From Vitis vinifera (Eukaryota > Streptophyta > Magnoliopsida > Vitales > Vitaceae): 64,000 nucleotides of DNA. Location of the stretch: assembly GCF_030704535.1 (NCBI RefSeq), contig NC_081812.1:1509501-1573500 (forward strand). The letters are read 5' to 3'. Numbering within the stretch: position 1 is the stretch's first letter; each line of letters starts with the position of its first letter. The notes beneath the pieces are model-generated. The model was given only the letters and a program-made list of their open reading frames with translations, did no database searches and was not told the origin of the DNA. The translations under genes were made by a program, and so were the position numbers. This document shows positions 49,401 through 61,400 of the stretch, piece after piece.

Positions 49401-52400
49401 CCGGCGAGCTTCGGCTACTTTTTCTCCATCCTAATCCCTGCACGTGCCTAAGGAAGTGTTCTTCTACCTTTCCGGTGGTGCCACGCCGCGATTTGAAGCC
49501 GTCTCCCTTTCCAGTGGTGCCACGCCGTGATCTGCAGCCGTATTAGGGCTCTCTTCGATCCAAATATACTTCATTCTCCAGCTAAGTAGATATGGCTACT
49601 AAAACTTTCATTTTTTCCTCTGTTATATCTGGATCTCCTATGATTACTTCGGAGAAATTGGTTGGCAGTGACAATTATCTTTCCTGGTCTGCCTCTGTTG
49701 AAATTTGGTTTATGGGTCAAGGATATGAGGATCACTTGATTACACAGGAGGCAGATATCCCTGAGGTTGACCACGTACAGTGGAAGAAGATAGATGCATA
49801 GTTATGTAGTGTATTATGGTAATCGGTTGATCCCAAGATTCTTCTTCATCTTTGGGCCTACAAAACTTGTTTTAAATTTTGGACTTAGGCCAAAGGATTA
49901 TACACGAATGATATCCAGCGTCTTTATAAGGTGGCTTCTGCTATTGTCCATATCAGCCAATAGGACTTGGATCTATCTACTTATATTGGTCAGATTGTCT
50001 CTCTTAAGAATGAGTTCTTGACTGTGATACCTCTTACTCCTGATGTTGGGGCTCAACAAACATAGCTTGACAAGTTCTTCTTGGTTCTTACTCTTATTGG
50101 CCTCCGTCCGGATCTTGAGCCTGTCCGCGATCAGATTCTTGGTAGTTCATCAGTTCCGTCCTTGGATGATGTGTTTGCTCGCCTCCTCCGTATCTCCACT
50201 CAAACTTTGCCATTTGATAGCACTTCAGATTCTTCTGTGTTAGTTTCTCAAACTAACTCTCGAGGAGGCCGTAGTAGTACCCAAGGTAGAGGTCAACGTC
50301 CCCATTGCACCTATTGCAATAAACTTGGCCACACTCGCGATCGTTGCTATCAGTTACATGGACGGCCTCCTCGCATTGCCCATGTGGCCCAGTCCTCTGA
50401 TTCTCCGCTGCCTCAACCTCCGAGCTCTTCCGCATCTCAGGCTTCTGTTGCCCAACCTGGTAATGCCTCTGCCTGCCTTACCCACACATCTTCTCTTGGA
50501 CCCTGGATTCTAGATTCTGGAGCTTCTGATCACATATCTGGTAATAAGGATCTTTTCTCCTCTATTACTACTACCTTTGCTTTACTTACTGTTACCTTAG
50601 CTAATGGTTCTCAAACTATGGCTAAAGGTATTGGTTTGGCCCTTCCTCTGCCTTCTCTACCTCTCACTTCTGTCCTTTATACTCCTGAATGTCCTTTTAA
50701 TCTTATTTTCATCAGCAAAATCACTCGTACTCTTAATTGCTCTATTACATTTTCTGATAAATTTGTGACCTTGTAGGACTGGAGTACGGGGAAGACGATT
50801 GGCATAGGACGTGAGTCTCAAGGCCTCTATCACCTCACCTCGGATTCATCTCCTGCAGTTTGCATTTCCACTGATGCTCCTCTCCTCATTCACAATCGTC
50901 TGGGCCACCCTAGTCTCTCCAAGTTCCAGAAGATGGTCCCTCGTTTTTCCACTTTGTCGTCGCTTCCGTGTGAGTCATGTCAGCTTGGGAAACATACTCG
51001 TGTCTCGTTCCCAAAGCGTTTGAATAATCGGGCAAAGTCTCCTTTTGAGCTTGTCCACACTGATGTTTAGGGTCCTTGTCGGACTGCGTCTACTTTAGGA
51101 TTTCAGTATTTTGTCACTTTGATTGATGACTATTCTCGATGTACTTGGTTATTTTTAATGAAAAATTGAGCTGAGTTATTCTCTATTTTCCAAAAATTTT
51201 ATGCTGAAATCCAAACCCAGTTCAATATTTCTATTCGTGTGTTACGCAGTGACAATGCCAGGGAATATTTTTCAGCCCCATTTACTTCGTTTATGTCTCA
51301 TCATGGGATTCTTCATCAGTCTTCTTGTGCTCATACTCCTCAACAAAATGGGGTAGCTGAACGCAAAAATCGACATCTTGTTGAGACAGCTCGTACTATC
51401 CTCCTCCATAGTAATGTTCCTTTTCGTTTTTGGGGAGACGCTGTTCTTACCGCTTGTTATTTGATTAATCGTATGCCCTCCTCTGTCTTACACGATCAGA
51501 TTCCTCACTCCCTTCTCTTCCCTGACCAACTACTTTATTTCCTTCCTCCTCATGTCTTTGGTTGTACTTGCTTTGTTCATATTCTCACCCCTGGACAGGA
51601 CAAGCTTTCCGTCAAAGCCATGAAGTGCCTCTTCTTGGGATATTCTAGACTTCAGAGGGGTTATCGTTGTTATTCCCTTGAGACTCATCGATACTTTATC
51701 TCCGCTGATGTCACCTTCTTTGAGGACTCACCATTCTTTTCCACCACTTCTGAGTCTTTTCCTGTTTCTGAAGTCTTGCCCATTCCCATTGTCTTCCCAC
51801 CTGATGCTATGCCTCCTCGACCACTTCAGGTTTATCATCGTTGCCCTCGTGTCGTTGCTCTGGTTTAGTGTGCAGGTTACGACGTTCTCTATATGGCTTG
51901 AAACAATTTCCTCGAGCATGGTTTGGCCGTTTTAGTTCTGTTGTTCAAGAGTTTGGCATGCTTCGCAGTACAGCAGACCATTCAGTTTTCTATCATCATA
52001 ACTCCTTGGGGCAGTGTATTTATTTGGTTGTTTATGTGGACGACATTGTCATTACAGGCAGTGATCAAAATGGTATTCAAAAACTAAAGCAACATCTTTT
52101 TACCCACTTTCAGACCAAAGACTTGGGAAAACTCAAGTATTTCTTGGGAATTGAGATAGCTCAATCCAGTTCTGGTGTGGTCCTTTCCCAAAGGAAGTAT
52201 GCTTTAGACATCCTAGAAGAAACCGGTATGTTAGACTGTAAACCGGTAGACACACCTATGGATCCGAATGTCAAACTTGTACCAGGACAGGGGGAGCCTT
52301 TAGGAGACCCCGGGAGATATCGACGGCTTGTAGGTAAATTGAACTATCTCACCATTACTCGTCCAGACATTTCTTTTCCTGTGAGTGTTGTTAGTCAATT

Positions 52401-55400
52401 CCTACAGTCACCATGTGATAGCCATTGGGATGCCGTAATCCGCATTCTTCGATATATCAAAAGTACACCAAGCCAAGGTGTGTTGTACGAGAACAGAGGC
52501 CATACTCAGGTTGTTGGTTACACAGATGCAGATTGGGCTGGCTCACCCACAGATAGACGTTCCACTTCAGGGTACTGTGTTTTTATTGGAGGTAATTTAA
52601 TATCTTGGAAGAGTAAGAAACAAGATGTAGTGGCCAGATCTAGCGCTGAAGTCGAGTATCGAGCTATGGCTTTGGCAACATGTGAACTCATATGGTTGAG
52701 ACATCTTCTTCGAGAGTTGAGATTTGGAAAGGATGAACAGATGAAACTCATCTGTGATAACCAGGCCGCATTACATATTGCATCAAATCCAGTCTTTCAT
52801 GAAAGGACCAAGCATATTGAAGTTGACTGTTATTTCATTAGAGAGAAGATCGCATCAGGATGTGTTGCTACAAGTTTTGTTAATTCAAATGATCAACTAG
52901 CAGACATCTTCACTAAATCTCTCAGAGGTCCTAGGATTAAATATATTTGTAACAAGCTTGGTGCATATGACGTATATGCTCCAGCTTGAGGGGGAGTGTT
53001 GAATATAATGTATTTATAGTGTATAATCTTTCCTTGTTAATATAGGTCACATGTATGATCTTTCCTTGTTAATATAGGTCACATGTATGGTAGTTAGGAC
53101 TCCTAGCCTTGTATATATATATTTCTCAATTGTAAGTAGATTTTACATGAATGAGAATTAAGGTTTTTCTTCTTTCTCTCTCTCTCAACATAGATCTTGG
53201 ATTCATTGGGAAAGAAATAGGAGAACCCAACAACCACTTTCGTCCTTGTGTTGTGGATACAAAAGGAGATTAAGAGCTCAAGACCTCCGATGCAACTACC
53301 GTAGACGACTGCTATCTTAGATTGCCACCAACTAGGATTCTAACACAACTCTGAGCTTTGTGTGTTGTCTTCAACGTGTTATTTAAACCTTTAGAAACCT
53401 TCAAAAAATTTTATATTTCTAAAAAAGAAATGTTAGAAGTATCAAATCTCGCTATCACCGCTTAGTCTAAGGAAGTGATAACCAATCACCTTATGAGAGA
53501 ATTCTAGAATATTCAAGCAACATACAGACTTAATGGGAATAATTATTTAAAATGATCACAACTTGTTCATACCTTTCTAAAGGGAAAAGGGATATTAAGT
53601 CATCTCCTCAGAACCAAACCAAAGAGAGGAGACTCTTGATTTGATGCCTAAGACGAGCAAGACCCAATGATCATGACAGATTGTGGAACTCAATGACCCC
53701 TGAAATTGATGACACGTGTATGTTCCTAACCACCGCTAAAGGCATATGAGGTGTTATTCACCAAACATACTTAAAGGCACTAGATGTAGCCCAAGTATAC
53801 AAAACAAAAGTCAAGACCAAAGCAACAAAATAAGAAAACAAGCCCGTCACAAAGTATGCCAATATGCTGAAAAATCTATCACAAGAACTTGGTCACTATT
53901 GATACATTGAGACAAAATGACCTAAGGATGCAGTAATCTTGAAGAATTATATCGATAAGGATTGAGTTTACTATTTTTTTCAGTTGGTCTTAGTGCTGAG
54001 TTTGACCGAATTAGAGTTCAAATACTTAGCAAAGAGTTCCCGACTTTGAATGAGACTATATCTATCATCTGAGTGGAAGAAAATAGGAGAAGTGTCATGC
54101 TCAAACCTTAGAATTTGGAAGGCTTGGCTATGGTTGCTAACAAGGGAAATGATTAGAAGGCAAGCACTGCTGATCACAATAGGGTTGATTGGTTAGGAAC
54201 TCCAAATTGTGATAACAAGCATGGCTTCTGGTGCACTTACTACCGAAATGCAAGACATACATGGGAGTGATGTTGGAAACTCTATTGCAAGCCATCAACA
54301 TCTAGTAAAGAGTGGGATTACAATGGAGGGTAGTAAAGGGATAATGGGCAAGCACACTTTTCTTCTATATAACCAATTGAAGAGAGACCTCTAAAACAAG
54401 GCGGATTAAACCAAGATGAGATTGATAAATTGAAAACTTTGTTGGAAACTTTTTTATATATATATAAATAAGCAAAATTATTGTATTACGAAGAGACGTT
54501 AAAATAGCGACCCAAAGATGCACAATATAGAGACACTCACCCCCTTACAGTTGAACCAAAACAATAAGAAATACAAAAAAAAACCTTCACTTTCATTGAG
54601 AACCCACCAAATCAATAAAATCTATTAAGGTCAAAGGACCATATTTTAATTTGGTCTCAGAGTAAATACACAAAAGAAGCTTTCAGCCCTTGGATGGACA
54701 ACGCACTATCTTCAAAGGCAATTCTATTCCTTACCTTCCAAATGGACCAAAACAAACATAATGGACTCGCTTGCCAAACAACCTTACGATTTTTACCCAT
54801 AAAAGACCCTCCCTACCCTAAGAGGGTTTCCTTTACCGAAGAGGGAAACACTCAAGATACTCCAAATAATGAAAAGAGCAACATCCACACTTCTCTTATC
54901 TTTTCTCAATGGAGAAAGAGGTAATCTATAGACTTCTCATATGTTTGACAAAAAAATATCTATTAGCTAAAGCCCAACCCCTCTTTTGAATTCAGTCCAA
55001 GATTAGAACTTTTCCTCACAAAGCTTCCCAAGCAAATAATCTTATTTTAGGTTGTACAAAAGAATTCCATATAATATTTCAAAGGAAAGAAACTGGAAAA
55101 TCCAACTCTAAGGCTCTATAAAGAGACTTTGTTGAGAAATTGTCATCCTTCGAATCCATCCACCTCATCCTATCCTCTTCATCCACATTCACCTTCTTTC
55201 CACCCAAACAACATAACAACCTTTCCACCTCATCCAACTCCCAATCATTAAAAGTTCTAAAGAAGCAAGGGCTCCAATTTCCCCCCTTTTCCCCACTTGC
55301 TGAAACAGTCTTGTTGGGAACTCTCGAGAAACCTTTAAATGTCTGCTCACTAACACTTTCAAGTAAGTTCCTATTTTCATTGGATAAAAAGTCTTGAGTG

Positions 55401-58400
55401 AAATCTTTGTCAATTTATAGGTTATAGATTCAGGTGCCACAGATCCCATGACTCAATCATTACATAAATTTAACAACTATAACCCTTGTCCAAGTAGTAG
55501 AAAAATAGTCACAAGTGATGGTTCATTAACTACCATTGCAGGTCTATGAGATGTCTAAATTAGTCCTACACTCACACTTAGAAATGTGCTTCATGTTCCA
55601 AAGTTGTCCACTAATCTTTTCTCTATACAAAAACTTACACAAGATTTGTGTTGCAATGTGATTTTTTACCCTACTCATTGTGTATTTTAGGACCAGGATT
55701 TGGCGAAGACAATTGGACTTGTTAAGGAATAGAATGGGCTATACTACCTTGAAACACTAAACAAATCATCTTTATCATTTCTTTCTGGGCACCATCTTTT
55801 CAATAAAGAAAAAAATTGGCGTTACTATCATAGTATTGGACATCCGTCGCTTAGAACTCTTAAGATCTTTTTCCTTCTCTATTTAGGAGATTGAACATTG
55901 AGAACTTTCATTGTGATGTATGTGAACTGGACAAACACAAGCATACAACCTTTCCAACTAGAAATAAGAAAAGTTTAGATCTTTTTCATCTAATTCATAG
56001 TGATATTTAGCGTCATTTCCCTAATATTTCTGAAGCACGTTAGTTTTTATCTTTCATTGATAATTGTACTAGCATCTCTTGAATCTTCTTACTTACACAC
56101 AAATCTGATGTGAGTTTAGTGTTAGGATAGAGCCCTTAAAAGCATGATATGTAATAAATTTGGAATTCATTATTTATTTAATAATGTTCCAGTTTCACTT
56201 TTATCTATCCTTATTCCATGTATTATACTTTATGAGCATTCTTGCCTGCATCTTTTGCATTGTACATGACTTAGGTGCATTAGGAGTTGCACAGAAGATC
56301 TAAGTTACGGGCTTCTTCCAAATAGATAACTTGTTTACAACCGGTTCTTGGGTTTAGGCGACCCATTAGAGATTGTAGTGCACCACCTCCTAATTAGAGG
56401 GATGGTTGGTCTTGGCTATCGTGATGAGTTTTCCATAGTGAGTGCACTAGTGTGTGCATGGTTACACATTGGACAGGACCTACAGTGAGTCACGACTTAA
56501 GGCTATCAAGTAGTCATAACCTCACCAAGCTACTTCATTGTGTTGTCTCTTAACTTTGAGAGAATAATGAGTTTGTGCTAAAGTTAGTAATGACTTTGAC
56601 CTACGGGTGAGATCGTAAGCTGACCATATATTCCCTATGGATTGGGTCATTGTTGATGAAAGCTGGTAGTAATAGTTATTCTCAATAGAGGCACCATGAA
56701 ATCTCTTGGGATTGAGACAGTGTGTCCCTTTGGGTGATCTTAAAGAGGTGTGTTCATGGAAACTATGGCCATAGTAGTTCCTTAAGTGGAACTTGACATA
56801 GGTTTGAGAGATAAGATATGTCAATTGAACACACAATAGGAGGATCTGTAACTCAAGGATGGTAGAGGTAATCTTGAAAGGCTAATAACTTTCACCTAGT
56901 TAGACTACGGATACCAGCTCATGGGAAGACTGGACACAATGGATAACAGGTCATCGACCTAAGCATTTGGTGTCTCATTGTTATTTACATAGGATACTGG
57001 AATTCAGTTGATTCTCTGTAGTGGGATATTGAATCAAATTTAGAATTGGATTATGAAGGAGCCAGTATTCCTATGGGTCCCAATGGTCCTCGCTCTGAGC
57101 TCATACCTTGTTGGCATGAGTTATGAGGGTCAGATTGGCTCTAGGTTCACTTTTGTGCATAAGGGCGTTTTGGTAATTATGTAAGGTTGCATAGGGGTAA
57201 GTGAACAAAGTCTCTAGATTGGGCTAATTGATTAATTAGTAGGCCCTATTGGGTTAATTAATCAATTAGGACCCGTTTTGGGTTAGATTAAGTTACCCAA
57301 ACCCATGTGGGTTCAAGTCACTTAAGCAAACTTAAAAATCCTATAAATACCCCCTGAGGGTTAGGGTTTCCATTGTTTGTCTTTCACCATCCAAAGAGAT
57401 TGAGAGTCATAGCCTCCACCATTTTTTCTTTCCCACCAAAAGTGTGTCAAGATCAAGGTTCGAGTCATTGGGTAGAAGACTTCGGGTTTACGAGACTTCT
57501 ATGATTTCGATCTTCATCTTCACCATGTGGATTTGATTTGGGAACATCCAAATCTAAGGTATGGTTTTCGTTAGCACTTTCTAAATCCTTTTAAAGTATA
57601 AAAATGCTATTTTTTTTGTTGTGCATAAGATTTAGAAAAACCCTAGGATAGTTATGCATGTTCCTAACATGATTTGGACTTGGGAAACAGAGATATCCGG
57701 GTTTTTCCTTTCATTTAGTTCTCCAAAATTTCTATAACATGATAAAAACTAGTTTGGTGTCAAAATCAAAAGGTTTTGATCTAACAATGCTAGAGATTAT
57801 TTCAACCAAGTCCTAACTCTTTACTTTCAACAAGAAGGAATAATTCATGAGTCATTATGTGTAAACACCCCACAACAAAGTAGAATTGCTGAGAGGAAAA
57901 ATGGTCACCTACTTGATACAACACAAGCCTTTTTGTTCCAAAACAATGTGCCTAAATCTTATTGGGGGGAAGTCATCCTAATTATCATACATCTCATAAA
58001 CCGATTACCTTTTAGAATCTTAGGTTTCAAAAGTCTCATAGAAATGCTCTCAACGTTTTATCCTAAGATATTTGGGCGTGTGTCCTTTGTTCATGTTCAC
58101 AAAACAGGGAAAAATTGGATCCAAGAGTAATTAAATGTATTTTTGTGGGATATTCCTCAACTCTAAAGGGATATAAGTGCTACCATCCACCATCGAAAAC
58201 TTATTTTCTCAGCCAATGTTACTTTCAACAAAAGTGAGCCTTATTTTACCGCTTCTTATTTTCAAGGGGAGAATTCCATCACAGAAGATAAGAATTAGGA
58301 GTCCTTTCTCATTGACACCACCCCCCCCCCCCCCCCCCCCCCCCCAATAGTGTCCGAGCCAATATCCTTACCCTCTTTCTCTGAACCTAAGTCATCTGTA

Positions 58401-61400
58401 CTATCCCTTAAACCCACTATTGAACAAACTAGTGAGCCCATGGTTGCCCTTAAGGATCGAATGACTGGCAAAATGTTCTTAAGGAAGAAAGCAATAGTCT
58501 TTAGACTTATGCAAGTCCAAGAATCTAAACTGACTCCTGGAAATGAGGGAACAACTTCTTATCCTCCCTTACAAACTGAGTCAAAACTTCATTTTGAAAA
58601 AACCATAGATCAGAACCTCCTTATTGCCATTAAGAAGGGAACTAAGGAATGCATGAAACATCCTTTTGTATCCACTTTCTTATGTTGTATCACTTGAAAA
58701 GTTTTTACCATCCCATAAGAGTTTTCTTATGAGTTTGAATAAGATTCACATTCCTACTACTCTATTTGATGCTTTATCTAATGAAAATTGGAAACAAGCC
58801 ATGGATGTAGAAAATGGAGGCCTTGGAGAAGAATAAAACTTGGGAGTTGGTGGATTTGCCTACAAGAAAAAAACTAGTGTGACGTACATGGGTATGGTTA
58901 AGTATAGAGAAAATGGGTCATTAGAGAGGTACAAGGAAAAATTGATGGCTAAAGGATATACTCAAACATATGATGTAGATTATCTAGAAACATTTGCCTC
59001 TGTTGCTAAGATGAAAGTGATCAGAATTCTATTATCATTGACAACTAATTATAACTAGGATCTACAATAGTTTGACTTAAAAAATGCATTTTTGCATGAA
59101 GATCTAAAAAAAGAAATTATGTGGAGGTCCCTCTAGGATTTGGAAGTAACCTAGCCGCTTAGAAGGTGTGTAAATTGAAAAAAGCTCTATATAGACTGAA
59201 ACAGTCTCTAAAGGCATGGTTTGGAAGGTCTGCCAAAGTAATGAAAAATATGATATATATAAACAAAGGGAGTTATAGCTCTTTTGGTGTATGTAGACAA
59301 TATTATCATGACGGGGAATGATAAAAGGGAGTACACTTTAAGGCAATGCTTGACTAAGGAATTTGAGATTAAAGAGTTAGAAAGGTTGAAGTATTTCTTA
59401 GGAATTAAGGTTGCACATTCTAAGTAAGAAATTTTTATTTCTCAGTAGAAATACATAATGAACCTTCTCAAAGAAACATGGAAGTTGGTGTGTAGGTCAA
59501 CAAACACACCAATAGATCCTAATCATAAGCTTTGAGAGGCTGAGAAAGATGTTGTCGTAGATAGAGAGATGTATCAACATCTAGTAGGGAGACTCATTTA
59601 TATCTCTCACACATGACCAAATATAGCGTATGTTGTGAGTGTGATTAGCTAGTTCATGCATAATCCAAAAGAGGTTCATCTGCAAGCTGCTAACTGAGCA
59701 TTACAGTATCTTAAAGGGTCTCCAACAAAGGACATCCACTTTAAATGAAGTTCGAGGCTAGTGCTTGAAGCATACATAGATTTAGATTATGCTGGATTTG
59801 TGGTTGAAAAAAGATCAACCACCAGGTATTACACCTTTCTTGATGGGAATTTAGAGATTTGGAGAAGTAGAAAACAAAGTTTGGTGGCTAGATTCAGTGC
59901 ATAAGTGGAATTTCACGTAATGACTCAAGGAGTTTGTGAGCTACTATGGTTGAAGATCATTTTGGAAGATTTAAAGATTAAACGGGATAGACCAATGAGA
60001 CTTTACTGCAAAAATAAATTTGCAATCAATATTGCACATAATCCAGTGCAACATGATCGAACGAAGCACATAGTAATAGACAAATATTTTATTAAGGAGA
60101 AACTAGATGATGGATTGATCTATACTCCTTATATATTTATTGATCACCAACTTGCAAATATACTCACCAAAGGTTTAAGCAGTACAATGTTTCAAGAAAG
60201 TGCATCCAAGTTAGGAATAGAAAATATCTATTCACTAGCTTGAGGAGGAGTGTGGAACAATGTAATTTATACGTAGGTTGGCAAATTGTCTAAATTAGGG
60301 AGGTTATAATTGTATAATTCTATAATTAAGGAGAGAATTGGATAATTCCATAATCAAGGGGATTTGATGTAATTAGGTTAGATAGGTTCCTATTTTTGGT
60401 GGTAGGAATAATTGTATATGTGGTTATGCACAAATTGAAATCAAGGAAAAATTCATTCTCTTTATTCCTTCTAAGATTCTTCAGATTCTTCACTAACTTC
60501 TTAAATACTTTTAATCATTCTTCCATCGAACACTTCATATTTGGGTTCTTAGATTGACCAAATCTGGGTCCAATTTCCCAAGGACCCCAAATGGCTCAAA
60601 AGTTTCATTGAGAAAATAAAACCCAGAAGAGCATCCAATCTAAACAATAGATCTACATACTCCAGTCCTTTATCCTTTGATGCCTTAGACATCTAGTTTT
60701 GACATGTTTAACTCTAATGGATAAAGGAACCAGCCCAACCCATCAAAACTACCAATTCATGACTTCAGAATAAGGCTAGAGCAGTAGCAGAACTCTCAGA
60801 TGATACATCTCCCTGATTGGTATACTCATCACGAATCGATCTGATATACTAGGTTTCATTCTGTATGAGCAGTTCAACTATTCATCACTTTCTCCAGGAC
60901 ATCAGAAATAGAATGATTATTAATATAGACTGGAGGCCACAATAAACTCTTCAATCACAACAGTAGCAATATCAGTTAAAGACATAATAAGTTGTACATG
61001 GGACTTCCTCCTCCAAAGGATGTTGTGTCTCAGCTCTCCTGCTCCTAAAAAAACTTGTCTAAAATAGAATGATATAGTGACAATCTGCCCAACTGATACT
61101 GACTGTTCTAGTTCAAAACTGAAGCTAGCACATGAGGAAGTAAAAGAACTAGTTTCTCCCCTGGATCCAAGTTTCCTCCATATACATTGTGAACGAGGAT
61201 CCTTAGTATTCAATTCATCATATGGTTCCTTACCCCTATCATTAGATGAAGGGTTAACTACATTATCTGCTTCTGGAAATGGGATCTCTGTAATTGGTCC
61301 TTGGCTAAGTGAACATCTAGGCTAGCGCCCTAGGTGAAGAAAAATCCAGCTGGGCACCATGAGCATATATTCTGAGCAGGCATGTTCTGTAACAACTTCA

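Larger units (their letters stand above)
48797..53190 (+). mobile_element. inner, young Ty1/copia retrotransposon with internal deletion
   Basis: LTRs 48797-48992 and 52997-53190 are the same except for two bases of a TA run; target duplication TAGAT at 48792-48796 and 53191-53195. Primer site 48993-49004 is perfect. It sits in the 5' leader of the outer element. Total 4394 bp. The polyprotein is one frame from 49592 to about 51868, interrupted by seven stops and no indels, then a deletion removes the connector and first half of RT. RT C-terminal half and RNase H follow in another frame (51841-52989) without any stop. Recent insertion of an already defective element. Confidence 0.95.
48350..60492 (+). 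mobile_element. outer, old Ty1/copia retrotransposon (host of three further insertions)
   Basis: LTRs 48350-48595 (246 bp) and 60251-60492 (242 bp) share the TGTGGAA start and CTTCA end but differ at roughly two dozen positions by eye. Flanking CTAAT/CTAAC is the target duplication. Primer site 48596-48607 (TGGTATCAAAGC); polypurine GAGGAGGAG before the 3' LTR. Internal parts: Gag about 53400-54400 with a broken zinc knuckle; protease [10 protein letters not shown] near 55425; integrase 55740-56115 and 57787-58020; connector to about 58700; RT 58800-59700 with YVDN in place of YVDD; RNase H 59760-60240. Dozens of stops and shifts: dead. It lies antisense in intron 2 of MATE copy C. Confidence 0.9.

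Noticed and set aside
50253..50435. Minus-strand frame across the inner copia zinc knuckle
   Set aside because: Shadow of the Gag frame.
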